NCBI GenBank assembly: GCA_024752435.1
Contig: CP103023.1
Span: 744,001 to 808,000 of the forward strand
Origin: Allantophomopsis cytisporea
Lineage: Eukaryota; Ascomycota; Leotiomycetes; Phacidiales; Phacidiaceae
Length of the DNA stretch: 64,000 bases
Direction: 5' to 3'
Shown: one piece after another, positions 21,888-33,449 of the stretch
How the letters are laid out: each line of letters begins with the position of its first letter
Numbering within the stretch: position 1 is the first letter of the stretch
Translations under genes and position numbers: made by a program
The notes under the pieces: model-generated
Told to the model about the DNA's origin: nothing
The model's database searches: none
The model's input: the letters and a program-made list of their open reading frames with translations, nothing else

Positions 21888-22289
21888 TGTTACAGCCTTG
21901 TACTACGACCTACGATCACAACAACATGAAAGGCTGCAACAGGGTCACATGTCAAGGACTCACGGGACATGTTGGATCACGTGATGGATCTGTGGAATCT
22001 GTAGGAACTGTCACAGTTCCAACGGATCCAACAGAGCATACGAGCAGGAGGCAACTATATAGATCTCTGTATTTCCTTAGTAGATAGGAGCTTCGTGCTC
22101 AACTTCAATCAATACTTTGTTACCTACCTTTGCCCACAACTTTGCCAGAGTATTAAGTTGCGTGCTTCGATACCAACAGCAACCACTTAGTTTCACTGGA
22201 GAGTCCCTACCTCTTCGTATATCGTGCCAGTATATACAACTGCTGAGAAGCTTGTGCTTTGCCACCTACCTAGCAGCAAGGACGTAACA
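21888..22289 (+). repeat. Solo LTR of the Gypsy family with 5-bp target duplication
   Basis: TGTTACAG...GACGTAACA, 402 bp, the same length as the LTR at 2913-3314. It is flanked by GTTCC on both sides (21883-21887 and 22290-22294), a perfect 5-bp target site duplication. No internal element sequence is present, so it arose by recombination between the two LTRs of one insertion. The last 240 bp are almost identical to the other LTR, while the middle of the upstream part (about 21985-22040) differs but again forms hairpins. Confidence 0.93.
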
Positions 22290-22294
22290 GTTCC

Positions 22295-25200
22295 CTTGCA
22301 ATATATTTATCGTCTTACTTATACGAAATTGTAGGGGGTGCCTCGTCGGTATGCCTACTTGCTATGCCCCGCTTGAATTCTTCCCTGCGATAAACTGGGC
22401 GCAGTGTTGCTTCCTACTCCGTGGCTGTGAGTGCACTCACATTGTAACATCGAATTCGTATGCCCGTTATCTTCACACTTTTAGTAATAAATGCTGAAGG
22501 AAATGTGCACCTATCCAAATACTTCAGCAAAAGCTCGCATCGATTAGACGGCGATACCAAGAAATGCAGCCCGAGTCGCAAGACCAATCCATCAGAGTCG
22601 ATTAAACGTGTTGACTTAAGACCACTTTAAGCGTTCCAAAAGTAAAACACACAACAGTAAGAGATTTAAGGTTAAACAAAAGCTGACTCACTTCTATTAC
22701 TCCCATTCACTACTACTCATACCTGTCGATACTCGCTCATTCATATTGACGGATCAACTTAACATTGTGTATAGCTCTACACAATCCTTTCATATTTACT
22801 AATCGTACACTCAGACTGAACGAGAAATCTCATTGTCATAGGTAGTTGTACTACTCTTAATAAATTTACGAAGCTCATTCACGACTTATGTGTTACTTTA
22901 CCGCGCTGATATATCACAGCAGACATGAGCTTGTGGTATCTGGTAACCTCTACCTTACTCTTGACAAAAACCCAGACACATGCACGCATATCAGCACACA
23001 ATACCAACTTCATCACCCAGGCCTTACTCCAACTCCTTCACATCGACCCGCGCGAATCTCGAGTTACAAACAAAAACCCCAAGAAAACCAGGGTATTCGC
23101 ATTCAACCTATCCATACCGCCTCCGCCCATCCTTCGCCCAAACAAAAGCCATTTCATACATGCCAACCATGCCCCACGCAAAAATACACACATAATCATC
23201 CCGATGTGATCCTCCTCTATAATTGAAACTATGTGCAAGCATCTCATACCAATCTTCATGATTCCATCACATAAACGCCCAATTAATTTCAAAAGCCCTC
23301 AGATCCGGCCCTTTCCACCTCTCACTATAAGAATTAAGTGGAGGGAAACCTGAGAGACGTGGTGTTGGAGCTGAGAAGGGTTGGGGTTCTTAAGGTTCTC
23401 TAGATGAAGTTGATGGTACTGGTGATAGACATAATTGCGTATTTCTTGAAAGATAATATAAGCATGAATATTAACATGAATACGAATCATTATGGATGAT
23501 AATTATTTAGCGTTATAGCAATAGTTGATCTTTAGTACTAGGATGGCGAATTAGTGGGATTCTGGTATGTGGAGTAGCAGAGGAACAGCAGTAGAAAGGT
23601 CTGAACTCCGGTCTTGGCAAATGTTTGTCCCTAATTTACTGGGATTCGAAGCAGTACCGACAGTCTAGAATCTAGACCAGTCAGGCCAAGGGTCCAATTC
23701 TACCTTGTAAGAGCTTCGCCTATCTATTGATTTTAATTTTCTTTCTAATATATAAGGTGCTTATGTCTTTCTGTTCTGGTTCAAATCATACTGTGTACTT
23801 TGTGTATTCAATAGCTACTGCTTTTCTTATCATTCCCTCATATTTCTTCACAACCTTTCGCTTCCTGAAATTAATCCCCTTTCTCCTCAACCACACGCAG
23901 GAAAGAGCGTTTTCAGTTAACCTCTATGGCGTTTGGCCATTGACAATCAGTATTAACCATCGAGATGACTTTATATTCTTCGATCGCCACATCTCGTCGC
24001 TTGTGAAGGCACTTGTGCATGTGTTCGAGAGGGCCAAGACACAGCGTTTGCCTGCTAAGGTTGGTCGTGGCCAGGAATATAAAAATCACTAGTCCTCCAT
24101 ATCTGCTTGCTTCACCAGAAGCAGATGGAGCTCGATGTCAAGGGTAACGCTCGATATTGACACATACGCTTGCGATGATCGTTCCCGCCTTGGCCTGAAG
24201 CATTCTATGGTCTGTTTAGTGTAACCTGCTTATTTTAATGAGGATAGAGGTGAGAGGAGCGAATAGCTGATATCGTGTGATTATAAACTATCTATAAACT
24301 ATCGACGAGCTCAAAACTATAATTTTGTAGTTTCCCAACGCTAGAATTTGATGCTTAGATACAAGTAGGCATCATATTAAATAGAAAACATCCGCCTTAT
24401 TCATAAGCTTCACCTACTTGCGGGGAAAATCTTAGCAAAGCTTTTGATTCGAGATCTGCTTGCGGGGTAACTAGATTCCCTTTGGTAGGTGATCTACGCT
24501 AAAGTTTTCGTCTAGGGACTTATCTAAATGCAGCTCGCAAGCTCAGATAAACATCATGCCACTTCAGGTAACCGAGCAGAGATCTTCAAGGTGTGGTAAT
24601 CTTTGAGAAGATGGATACGAAGTTTTTAGAAGCAGAAGGCTCTTCAAATGCAATTTTCTAGAGGCTGCTTCTTGTGCAGCGCCTGGTCTGCTAAGGCAAA
24701 CACAATTGATGTTGTAACCAAGCGCTGACTGCAAACCCAACAAAACATCAACGCCTGTAATAGTCTCAAATACCATCCGCTAATAAACGCTGGGGTTCTC
24801 GAGCAGTCAAAGCCGCTGGCTGGAGACGTAGGGTTGGGGTTACTCATTATCGTATTGCGCAGTATTTGATTCCTGCTAGGCCACATTGGGAGGAATTTGA
24901 GTAAAGAAAAAGAAAATGGAAAAGAAAAACGATGCTTCCACGAAATATAGTGAGAGATTGATTTCCGTGGTTCTTTTCAAACTCTGCACAACCAACAATT
25001 TCCCTCCAGGACTTTAGAACTTACAACAGTAAGATGCGTAGCTTGGGTCTCTATGGCAACTTAACCCTCAAACATACAGCAGAGATGCATATGCAGAGTC
25101 GACAACCGTAAATACATTCCAATTGATTTTATGTACGAAGAATGTAATTGTCAGTTATACATGATGGTATATACATGAAGAATCCGTGGGATAGGCCACA

Positions 25201-26700
25201 CAGGTCCAAAAGATGTGTAGAACAAGTGTAGATGGGGTATCTTGGGATAGGTTAATTGTGTCCCGAACAATACACGTATAAATATGTACGCGATGCATCT
25301 CATATCATACAAGACCGGAAACCGACCATCGATGATCGCAAATAGTATCCTCCTCGTCCTTGTTACCTCGTTTATAGAATGCCCATTTCTTGTTGAATAC
25401 CCTCGGAAGATGGTCTTCCCCTTGGAAATCTCCTTCCAAACTCAATTCTCTCCAGTCCTCCGACATATCAATCCGTTGGTCCAGTTGTGACGCTGACCGA
25501 GCCTAGACTCATCTTATGGCCCCTAGGTCGGAGGAATCCGTAGCAGGCGCACTTAGTCAAGCTTATCTAGCTGACACCCAAACTTCACGACTGAATGATA
25601 TGAATGAACGATGCTATGGCCACCGCCAATCGATCTTACTCTATGCATCGTCCTTTTCGAGTGAGTGCGGCTAGAGATGTGCGAAGGGTTACGACAGCAG
25701 TGCAAGAGTCAGTACCACCTATTCTTCCTAATAGTAGCGGTCACATTAGTAAACGTATGCATTCTAAGTAGGGATTGGGGACATTCTAAGACGAACAACA
25801 ACGAAGGATTTGCAATGCTTAAATAGTGTAAAAGTGTGGGTTTCATGAGCATATAATTTGAACCGGGAATTTAATTATTCAGATTGATGCTATCGACAAT
25901 GACCCCCTCTCCTTTTATTAATCTCAGTATGAACTATGGTGTATACAGAGAAGATATAGGTGAAATGCGCATCTAGTAGTCACCATCACAGCCGTACTCG
26001 AGTACCTGACGCAGTCTAGTGGGTTTCGATGTCGTTGATGTAGAACAAGCAAATCCATTGGGACCTAATATAGTCCCTGTCGGTTGTCCGTAGACCCCGT
26101 TCCAGAACTATATTCTATGTGCATGGAGAAGAGGTCGCAAGGGTGATTACTATGGATGTTATGGATGTACAATTGGGGGTGAATGCGTGTGGAGAGTGTG
26201 AGGGCAGGTTATAGGATAGGATGAATAGGAAGAGAAGACATACAGGTAGAAAAGAACGCTGTTAATAGGAACACCCTCCTCCATCTGAGATACTCCCTCT
26301 TCCATTCAACCGACCACGCACCAACAAACATAAAATAACCTTGAACTTTCCTTGCACAAACAATCATATATCAGCTTGCCTGCTTCAAAATGTTGCTTCG
26401 GATTTCCCTTCTCTGCACACACTCTATCTACCTCTCTACATCCACCTCTACTACAACTTGTACGATATACACACATAAGCAGATATAAAATAGGAAAAGC
26501 CTCTCAGAGCTGATAACAACAAAAGCCTCTCGATCGTTACCAATCAATACTACGTTGTACAATTTGTAGCTAGGCCTACAATCTGCATAACAAATTCTTG
26601 TTGGAAACCTGCGCCGCTCGAAAAAGAAAACAAAAAAGTCAACGAAGCTTATCAACACCAGCACTGTTGTTTTTAGACCCGTTTATATCTCTCATTACCA
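22295..26700. other. Gene-poor stretch of normal composition
   Basis: Several small ORFs occur (for example 22888-23226, 23727-24092, 24644-24886 minus, 25284-25490) without recognisable domains, apart from a weak Mpv17-like flavour in the 24644-24886 ORF. I cannot support a gene here. Confidence 0.4.
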
Positions 26701-26713
26701 TCAATACTCTGCA

Positions 26714-27815
26714 ATGACTATTACCGGTAGCGCAGGCTCCAACCTGAACAAAGAGTATAAGAACTCTTATACAGATACAGCAACTTACAATCCTACCAAT
26801 AGTACAAACAGAGAGTCTAATAACTGTGCAAGCCAGAGAATTCCATATGATTATAGAGGAAACCTACTAGCACACATAAATACTAGGGAGTCGGCAAGAT
26901 TCCCAGCCTTTAGAGGAGAGTTCTAACCAGGTCTGTACAAGCCAACGACAGGACGTAAATTCGCCAATCCAGCCCCTCTTGGTCTTTCTGCCTTTGCTCT
27001 TACTACCTTTGTCTTCTCTCTTGTCAATGTTCAAGCATACAGTGTCACCAAGCTAAACATTATTATCTCGGCTGCCTTTAAATATAGAGGGCTCGTCCAA
27101 CTTCTTGCTAGAATGTAGTAAGTAGCTACTCTCCTGCCCTACTGTCGTTATACACGAGGTATTACGTTTTATATTCAAGCAGTATACTAACATGTTTTAG
27201 AGAAATAGCTGTAGGTAATACCTTCGGTACTACTACATTGTCGTCTTACAGCAGCTTCTAGATATCCTTTACTATTATCTTAACGCCTAGCGGCTTCGAA
27301 ATTGCATCTACATACAAGACTAAAGGCAGCAACTTATTCCTCTCAGTACTAGGATTCTTCCTGATCGGCTGGTAGATCTTTACAACTATCCTGCTCGTCT
27401 GTACGCTCCGATCTACCGTAGCCTTCTTCTTGCTGTTCTTCTTCTTCGACCTTGTATTCCTGCTGCTTGCGATTGGCTACTTCAGACCTACTTCTGCCGG
27501 TGCTGCCAATCCTAATTGTATTAAGGCAGGAGGCTATTTTAGACTCTTAGCTACATTTACCGCTTGGTAAGTCTCCTCCCCGCTTTTTCGTTCTCTGTAT
27601 TGCAGCGACTATTCTATATGTAGGAGCTTATACTTACTTATGTATACAAGTACAATACCCTCGCAGGTATCGCCGACAGGAGCAACAGCTTCTTTGTTAT
27701 TCCCGTGGTGTACTTCCTATAGTCCGAGAAGGGCTATAAGGAGCGTATTGTTGCCAAGAGTATACGTAAGGCCGTATAGACACCATTCTTTATATTTTCT
27801 ACTGTTTCTAGTCCA
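26714..27815 (+). pseudogene. Degenerate GPR1/FUN34/YaaH family acetate transporter gene
   Basis: The first exon opens at 26714 and is stopped at 26924-26926 (TAA in place of an expected CAA/Gln). In the same frame it continues as RKFANPAPLGLSAFALTTF, the signature N-P-A-P-L-G-L of this six-helix acetate/ammonium transporter family. Further helices follow: VVLLQ-type GLVQLLARM, ITPSGFEIAST-like text, IFTTILLVCTLRSTVAFFLL, FDLVFLLLAIGYF and SNSFFVIPVVYF. Sites of two introns remain recognisable: after the first helices, GTAAGTAGCT...GTTTTAG, and near 27570, GTAAGTCTCC...TATGTAG. TGG and CAA/CAG codons have become TAG/TAA at several places. The lesions fit RIP of a duplicated gene. Confidence 0.85.
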
Positions 27816-27829
27816 AAATGATATCGGAA

Positions 27830-28958
27830 TTCTGGCGATCTAGACTAATGGAGGTTGTAAACAAATCAAAGAAAAGACTTAGCAAATAAATGTTCCTACA
27901 ATACTTAATGCTCACTAGGAATAAATTGGTCTTCAACGTACACTGCTGCTACTAACAGGGGAAAAGAAAAAATGATTATTGTACTGTTTGGAAGAATCGA
28001 GAAGCCTAGCGGCATTATTGTAGTACAAGGCTCTTTACTTCGGTATAACTTCTAGTTGTCTTCTGGCGCCTTATACTATAATATACTGCCTATTATTATA
28101 TAAAGTCGCTGTTCTAAGAACATATTTGCTGTACAGTCGCCCTGTTGCCGCCTCTTGGTTTACTGTCGTCTTTAAATTCTGCTTTGTTTTTTGTTTGTAG
28201 TACATAGTTGGGTTAGCTACTTGTTTTCAAAGGCAAAGTAGATTTTACTACTTTATTGTTCTTTTACTTTACATATCGATTGATTGACATCTGTTGTTGC
28301 AATATGAAATACATCAAGTACAAACTTGACGTCGATTTTTAATAGTCTATTGTCAATTGGAATTACAATCCTGTCAATTATACCGACAAGTTATTTTCAT
28401 TTATAACTAGTTATCGTCGCTTGTAGGTCGTGTTTATAATCACTGTCTACACCGCGTACATCGATTTCAAAGGGAAGGATCTCTAACGTGTAGTTTCGAA
28501 GATTCTGAATCCTACCAACAGAATATAGTAGTTTGTAGGGGTTTGCTTTGCAGGCTATTTAGGTCTTCTACTTATACAAGCAGTTCCCAACATCGATTCC
28601 CTTTGAACAACTTAAGTTTCAAGGGCATACTCGAGTAAAGTTACAATATTCGCATTTTGGATTTATCTGTTTCGCGACATCGTTATACTAGATCGGTCGG
28701 TGACTATATTACAGTGCTTTTTGTTAGTTCGGCAATTATTACTGGCATACTATACAATCGTATATAAACTACTAATAGCTTTATAGGACACTCTTTACAG
28801 AGAGCTATAAGTACTGTATATACAAAGTCTCCTAGTTTATAATAGTTGTTATTGCACACCTTCATTTCTTTGTACAAGACTATAAAGTAAAAGCATTACC
28901 TTCTTAGTCCCTCTATTTGTTGTATAATGAATCTTGCATTGCGCTGAACGACTATACT
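27830..28958. other. AT-rich degenerate sequence
   Basis: TA-rich, with stops in all frames and no recognisable similarity. It is probably RIP-mutated repeat DNA between the transporter relic and the LTR relic. Confidence 0.5.
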
Positions 28959-29364
28959 TGTTACATCTTTACTGCTGGGTAGGTAGCAAAGCGTAGGCTC
29001 CTCAACGGGTAAACATACTGGTATGATACTCGAAGAGGTAGGGGCTCTCCAGTAAATCAAATTAGGTGGCTGTGGGTATTGAAGTATAACTTAATACTAG
29101 GTATGCAGGCAGGTTACAAATTATTGATTGAAATTGAGCACAAAGCACCTTTCTACTAAGAAAACACAGAGATCTTAGTCGCTTCCTGCTCCTTGGTTCT
29201 GCGTGGATCTGTAGGAACTTATACAGATCCTGCAGATCCCTAAGATCCATTATGTAATCTTTCATCTTGTGATATCTTTGTCTGTAACACTGTTCTAGCC
29301 TGTCCTTGTGATGTTGTGATCGTACTGCGCTTTTACCAGCGACGAGGTATGGTAAAACATTACA
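28959..29364 (-). repeat. Degraded reversed LTR of the same Gypsy family
   Basis: The segment is the reverse complement of the family LTR with many substitutions. It begins TGTTACATCTTTACTGCTGG (complement of the LTR 3' end), passes through CATACTGGTATGATACTCG and AGAGGTAGGGGCTCTCCAGT, and ends near AAAACATTACA. It keeps a hairpin (GGATCTGTA at 29205-29213 with TACAGATCC at 29222-29230) where the other LTRs also carry hairpins. No clear target duplication is left. Confidence 0.8.
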
Positions 29365-29479
29365 AACAGTGAGAATATGATTTTCGAAATCTACAAAGCA
29401 ACAACACATCTAGCAGTCCTTCTTTTAGTTAATTGCTGAGCCCTAGCGTGTGTGTATTACCCAGTATGACATAGGTGCG

Positions 29480-30010
29480 ATGGCAACACTATAGCTTCAA
29501 GTGGTAGCATAGCCCAACGACGTCTACGAACAGGCTATATACCTCAGCGGTTACCTCAAGAAAGCAATTGCCTGCATCAACTCTGCCCAAGCCTAGCCTG
29601 TGCCGAAGCCCTTATTCAAGGCGATGATCACGGCGATGAAAACACTCATCGCCAAATTTAAGAACACATTAGACGTTGACGCCGTCATGCAGGCTCTCGC
29701 GACCATGCAAAATCACCTATGAACGATAACAAATACTATGCAATACACAGCAAAAACGGTTCAGCAGACAGCAGTGACGCATCAACAGGTTGCTAGAATA
29801 ACCCAAGAAACCAATCAAGCTATGAAGGGAGCCGCTGAAATAAAGGGAACAACGATCGTACTCCTACAAGAAACAAATGACACAGCCAAAGCCACAAATG
29901 ACATATTGAAAAAGCGATTAAATCTACAGCCGCCTCTAAGGCTACCATGCTCCGGTGACGATATCCTTTTGGCTGCGTTCACTCCATTTTGTGAGGTGAA
30001 CACTGAGTGA
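29480..30010 (+). pseudogene. Gag-like/coiled-coil ORF broken by in-frame stops
   Basis: One frame runs from the ATG at 29480 to the stop at 30008-30010 with four internal stops: three TAG, each possibly a former CAG, and one TGA, possibly a former CGA. The predicted protein (about 175 positions) is mostly helical and rich in T, A and Q (AIACINSAQA, MKTLIAKFKNTLDVDAV, QETNDTAKATNDILKK). It could be the gag/ORF1 part of a retroelement or a small host protein. I do not recognise a specific family. The stop pattern matches RIP. Confidence 0.5.
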
Positions 30011-30042
30011 AACTGATAACCTCGCTTATTATCGTTGCACGA

Positions 30043-31695
30043 TCAGGTGCTTACAACAGCATATCGAACCAAACCCATCACCGCCCCCAACGCAATCGCC
30101 ATCGGCGCACTAACATTAAACCACGTCCCACCGACATAGCTCGTCATTCCTACGACTACCCACCAAGGATCATCGCCCAAGGTCTTCCCCGCCTCAAAAC
30201 CTTGATCTACATAGCCAATCTGCCACAGCCTATACACTGCTGTATAGATCAATCCGACAGCTGCAGCATTCACGCCTCTCAAAGCACTTTTCACCCATCT
30301 TTTCCTACGAATTGCACCCCAGATTCCCATCGTTCCATGCACCGTTGCAATACCCGGCAAGAAGATCGCAATATATCCTGACAGCGCACCAACAGCAGGA
30401 TTATACCCGCCAAAGGCAGCAGTCAATCCGCCCAGATAAACAGCGAAGTTGAAGTTCGGTCCAGGGAAAGCTTGAATAATAGCGAGACCTAGAAGGAAAT
30501 CACGTGGAGAGACCCAGCCTTCCGAGACAACATACGACCGAAGAAGGGGAACCACAACAGGCCCACCACCAAAGATGATTGTTCCAGCAAGGAATAAGTT
30601 GGAAAACAGTTCCAAAAGAAGTAGTGGATTAGGCAGGACGCCACGGAGCACCATGATGACAAAGGTAAGGAGGAACGCAACAAGGATCACTACTCCTAAT
30701 TGCCAGGAAATTTCAAGTGTGCGAGCTGCTGGGATAATACGAATTTCACGGGCTTCCTCTGATTCTTTGGCGACTGGAGTGGGTGAGGACGGACCGTTGC
30801 GCTTGGCCGTGGATAAAGCGGGATTTGAGGCGTTAATGGGAGCCTGAATCTCCTCGAATTTCTGAGACTCGGCTCGGAGAGTGATGGTTGGCAATTCAAT
30901 ATGCTCATTTTCCAGACTCGGCTGCTTCTTCTTTTTGAAGAGGCCAACTGCCCGTTTGGCAACAGGATCTAGCACACGCTAGTCATATGTGATCGAGACG
31001 CATCCAGCCAACAACATTAAAAGTGGGAAATACCACAACGCACTGTACATCAGGCCGACAGTGGCTCCAAGAAATACCAGGATTCTCGTAATCTTGTCAG
31101 TGATAGCTTTTTGCGCCAAGTGAACAGCAGCAAGAGCTACAATGCCAACTACTGCTGCATTGAGACCAGAAAGGAGCGCGTATGCTTGGCGTGAGAGACT
31201 TTCTCCGATGTGGGAGACACCGATGGAGAATGCATACATGCCCAGGGCTCCCGGAAGACTTGTCTGTCAACAGGTTCTTCCATGTTAGAGAAGATGAAGC
31301 GCTTACCTCCAAATGAGTAGAGCCACAACTGCTAGTAAGAATCTGTCGTGAATAAGATTCAGGCAATAGTACATCTTTGTACTTCCCGGCCCAGACAAAC
31401 AGCGAAGAGCTCCTGATACTGAATAATTTTCATTTTAACATCCTCATGCGGAAGTACTAGAAGGAGAGCTAACCATCTGCTCATCAATCCACCCCAATTT
31501 GTCGACGTATTTATCGTGGAACTGCAAAGGTCAGTATGCACTATCCAACCTCACTTCCCTCCGCCGGATGTATTCATCATGAACGCATCAAAGAAGCCCA
31601 GAATTTATCAAAACTCACAATCTTGAAGTGAACCGGGGGGCCCCCAAACGCCGTAAAGCCCAAGTACCATCCCTGCGCAACAACTTCCACAACTG
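30043..31695 (-). pseudogene. Chromate ion transporter (CHR family) gene with stop and frameshift
   Basis: On the minus strand, exon fragments encode GWYLGFTAFGGPPVHFKI (near 31640-31680, the conserved CHR N-terminal motif), then FHDKYVDKLGWIDEQM, YQELFAVC, LSGPGSTKM (family motif GPGSTK), LIHDRFLLAVVALLIW, and the long C-terminal half (FGGGPVVVPLLRSYVV, QAFPGPNFNFAVYLGG). These are the two duplicated halves of a two-domain CHR protein, which exports or exchanges chromate/sulfate. Lesions: a frameshift between YQELFAVC and LSGPGSTKM near 31395, and a TAG at 30979-30981 in the linker between the halves. Intron sites (GTGAGT, GTTAGC, GTAAGC) are still visible, so decay is recent. Confidence 0.8.
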
Positions 31696-31965
31696 CTCTG
31701 CAACACGGCCAGGATTAAAATTTGACGAACCGATCGCCTTGTTGTCCCTCGAACAGCTGTGAATGAAGGAGTTTGAAAAAGAATTGATGAAGCAGAGGAA
31801 ATCAGGTGAATGTGGGGTATTTCAATAAATTTTATGCTTCCATTTTCTTATGTTTTGGCGAATGCTGCTGAGAAAATTTGATTGGGCGTATTAAACACGT
31901 GGGCGGAAGTGCTTGTGAGTCAGGACGTTACTTGTGCTGTTCTACCTAAACTCTACTCGCAGTTG
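31696..31965. other. Spacer between the two broken transporter genes
   Basis: This is the former 5' flank of the chromate transporter gene, joined to the truncated 3' side of the NRAMP gene. No gene was seen. Confidence 0.4.
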
Positions 31966-31969
31966 TAAA

Positions 31970-33449
31970 CTCTTATCGCATACTGAATGCCCAAGGCTGC
32001 CTCTCATCGTAATCATGTAATCGGGGCTGTACCATACCTGACCCAAGGTATAGTGAGTGAAGCATGACTGTTGCTCTTATCGCTCCACATGATTGGTAAA
32101 TTCTATTAAATGTTAGTCCCAATATCAAAATAAGATACCTTAATGGATGCAGAACTTACCCCTGTGACTAGTTAATGGACGACGATGGTATGTATCCACG
32201 CAGAATATCTCCCACGGAAGTATCTCGGACGAGAGATAGCTATATATAGAAACATATTACGACGCCGAGGACCAGAGCTACAACAAAGAGTTCGAAAGTA
32301 TGAAGTCCTTCCATTGAGCCATTAGGATGATAAAACAAGGGGATGAGAAGGATATCGAGAATAGACAGCGCACAGCCAGCTTCGAGAGGTAGCTTGGAAA
32401 TGAGTAGGTTGAATGCTATCGCCATCCCGATAACTGTTTGTTGTCATTACTGACTCTTATCATTGAGACTTAGATGTGCGAGAAGGCAATCGTGGTCTAA
32501 TGATGGTCCTTTGAGGATTTGAGGGCCCCCATTTAGCAGGAACCTCGAAAGTCCACCCATCTTCAAACACCCTATTGTACCAGAAATAGTACGAGCGGTA
32601 TTCTAGAAATAAACTAGCAGATAAATGATGGTCAGAAGACCGGCACTCAAAGGGACAAGTTATCTCAAGAAACATTCAAAGATACACAGCTACAAAATAT
32701 TTCAGTATACCGGCCAGGAGTAACAAACCTCTCGGAAACCTTCAGTGAGAAAGTTGGAACACCGGTGAAACTTGAAATTAGAGAAGAGAAAAGAAAACTT
32801 GACCTTTAGCAATATCGGTAGCAATGATAGCTGCCTCGGCCAAGACATAAAGGAAAAAGTTCATCCACTTTGGCAGATGGGCTATACAATTCTGAGCCAG
32901 ATCCATGCCGACAACAGTCCCCAGCTTAATACAAAGGCTCTGTAAGAATATCGCGAAGACATTCGACATGAGAACAATAAACAAGAGTCGAAACCGGAAG
33001 GTTGCCCCGGCAGCAACATCTGTAGAATAGTTCCCAGGATCGATATAGGCTACAGAGACCATAAATCCGGGGCCCACAAACTTAGGAAATTTAACCAGCA
33101 CCTTCTTGAACCCCGAAAGCGGCGCCATCATGTCGCGGTTGCTGGACAGCCCTCCTCCACTAGTAATCTCCCCGGACGCGTAGAGAGATTGCATCACATA
33201 ACGCGGCGTTTGGTACCCAGCAGTCATCCCTACATTGCTCGAGCTCTTTTCAGGATCATCAGGAAGGCATAGGATTTCAAGATCGGGGTGGTCTTGGTCA
33301 TTCAAGGTCTGCAGGTTGCGGCCTTTTCTCTGGCATGAGTTAGCTTTCCCGCTCAGGTCCTCACGTGTCGTAAGGGCGGCGGCCAGGAAGGGATGTGACT
33401 GGTTATAGCCGTCGGCTTCTGGCTGGTCGGTGCGGGATGGACAGTTCAT
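31970..33449 (-). pseudogene. NRAMP-type divalent metal transporter gene, 3'-truncated and with stops
   Basis: Exon 1 (33449-32804) is intact and encodes a hydrophilic N-terminus, then VGPGFMVSVAYIDPGNYSTD. This contains the DPGN motif of NRAMP/SLC11 H+-coupled Mn/Fe transporters. A long intron (32434-32803, GTCAAG...AACAG) follows, then VIGMAIAFNLLISKLPL and GVVICFYI, stopped by TAG at 32240-32242 where the frame should continue (LSLVRDTSVGDILRGYIPSS). A further stop and an intron precede YQSCGAIRATVMLHSLYLGS and VQPRL, corresponding to NRAMP helix 6 with its conserved MPHSLYLGS (here MLHSLYLGS). Similarity ends near 31970, so about half of the protein is missing. Confidence 0.85.

Noticed and set aside
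22888..23292. Three overlapping plus-strand ORFs and one minus-strand ORF
   Set aside because: Low-complexity His/Pro/Thr-rich text, no domain, and mutually overlapping frames; most likely chance.
24644..24886. Minus ORF with text (LVTTSIVFALADQAL) faintly like the Mpv17/PMP22 N-terminus
   Set aside because: Only a short stretch resembles the family, the rest of the protein is not nearby, and the needed intron would be too short.
29062..29409. 115-codon minus ORF
   Set aside because: It lies inside the degraded LTR copy, so the frame is a by-product of repeat sequence.
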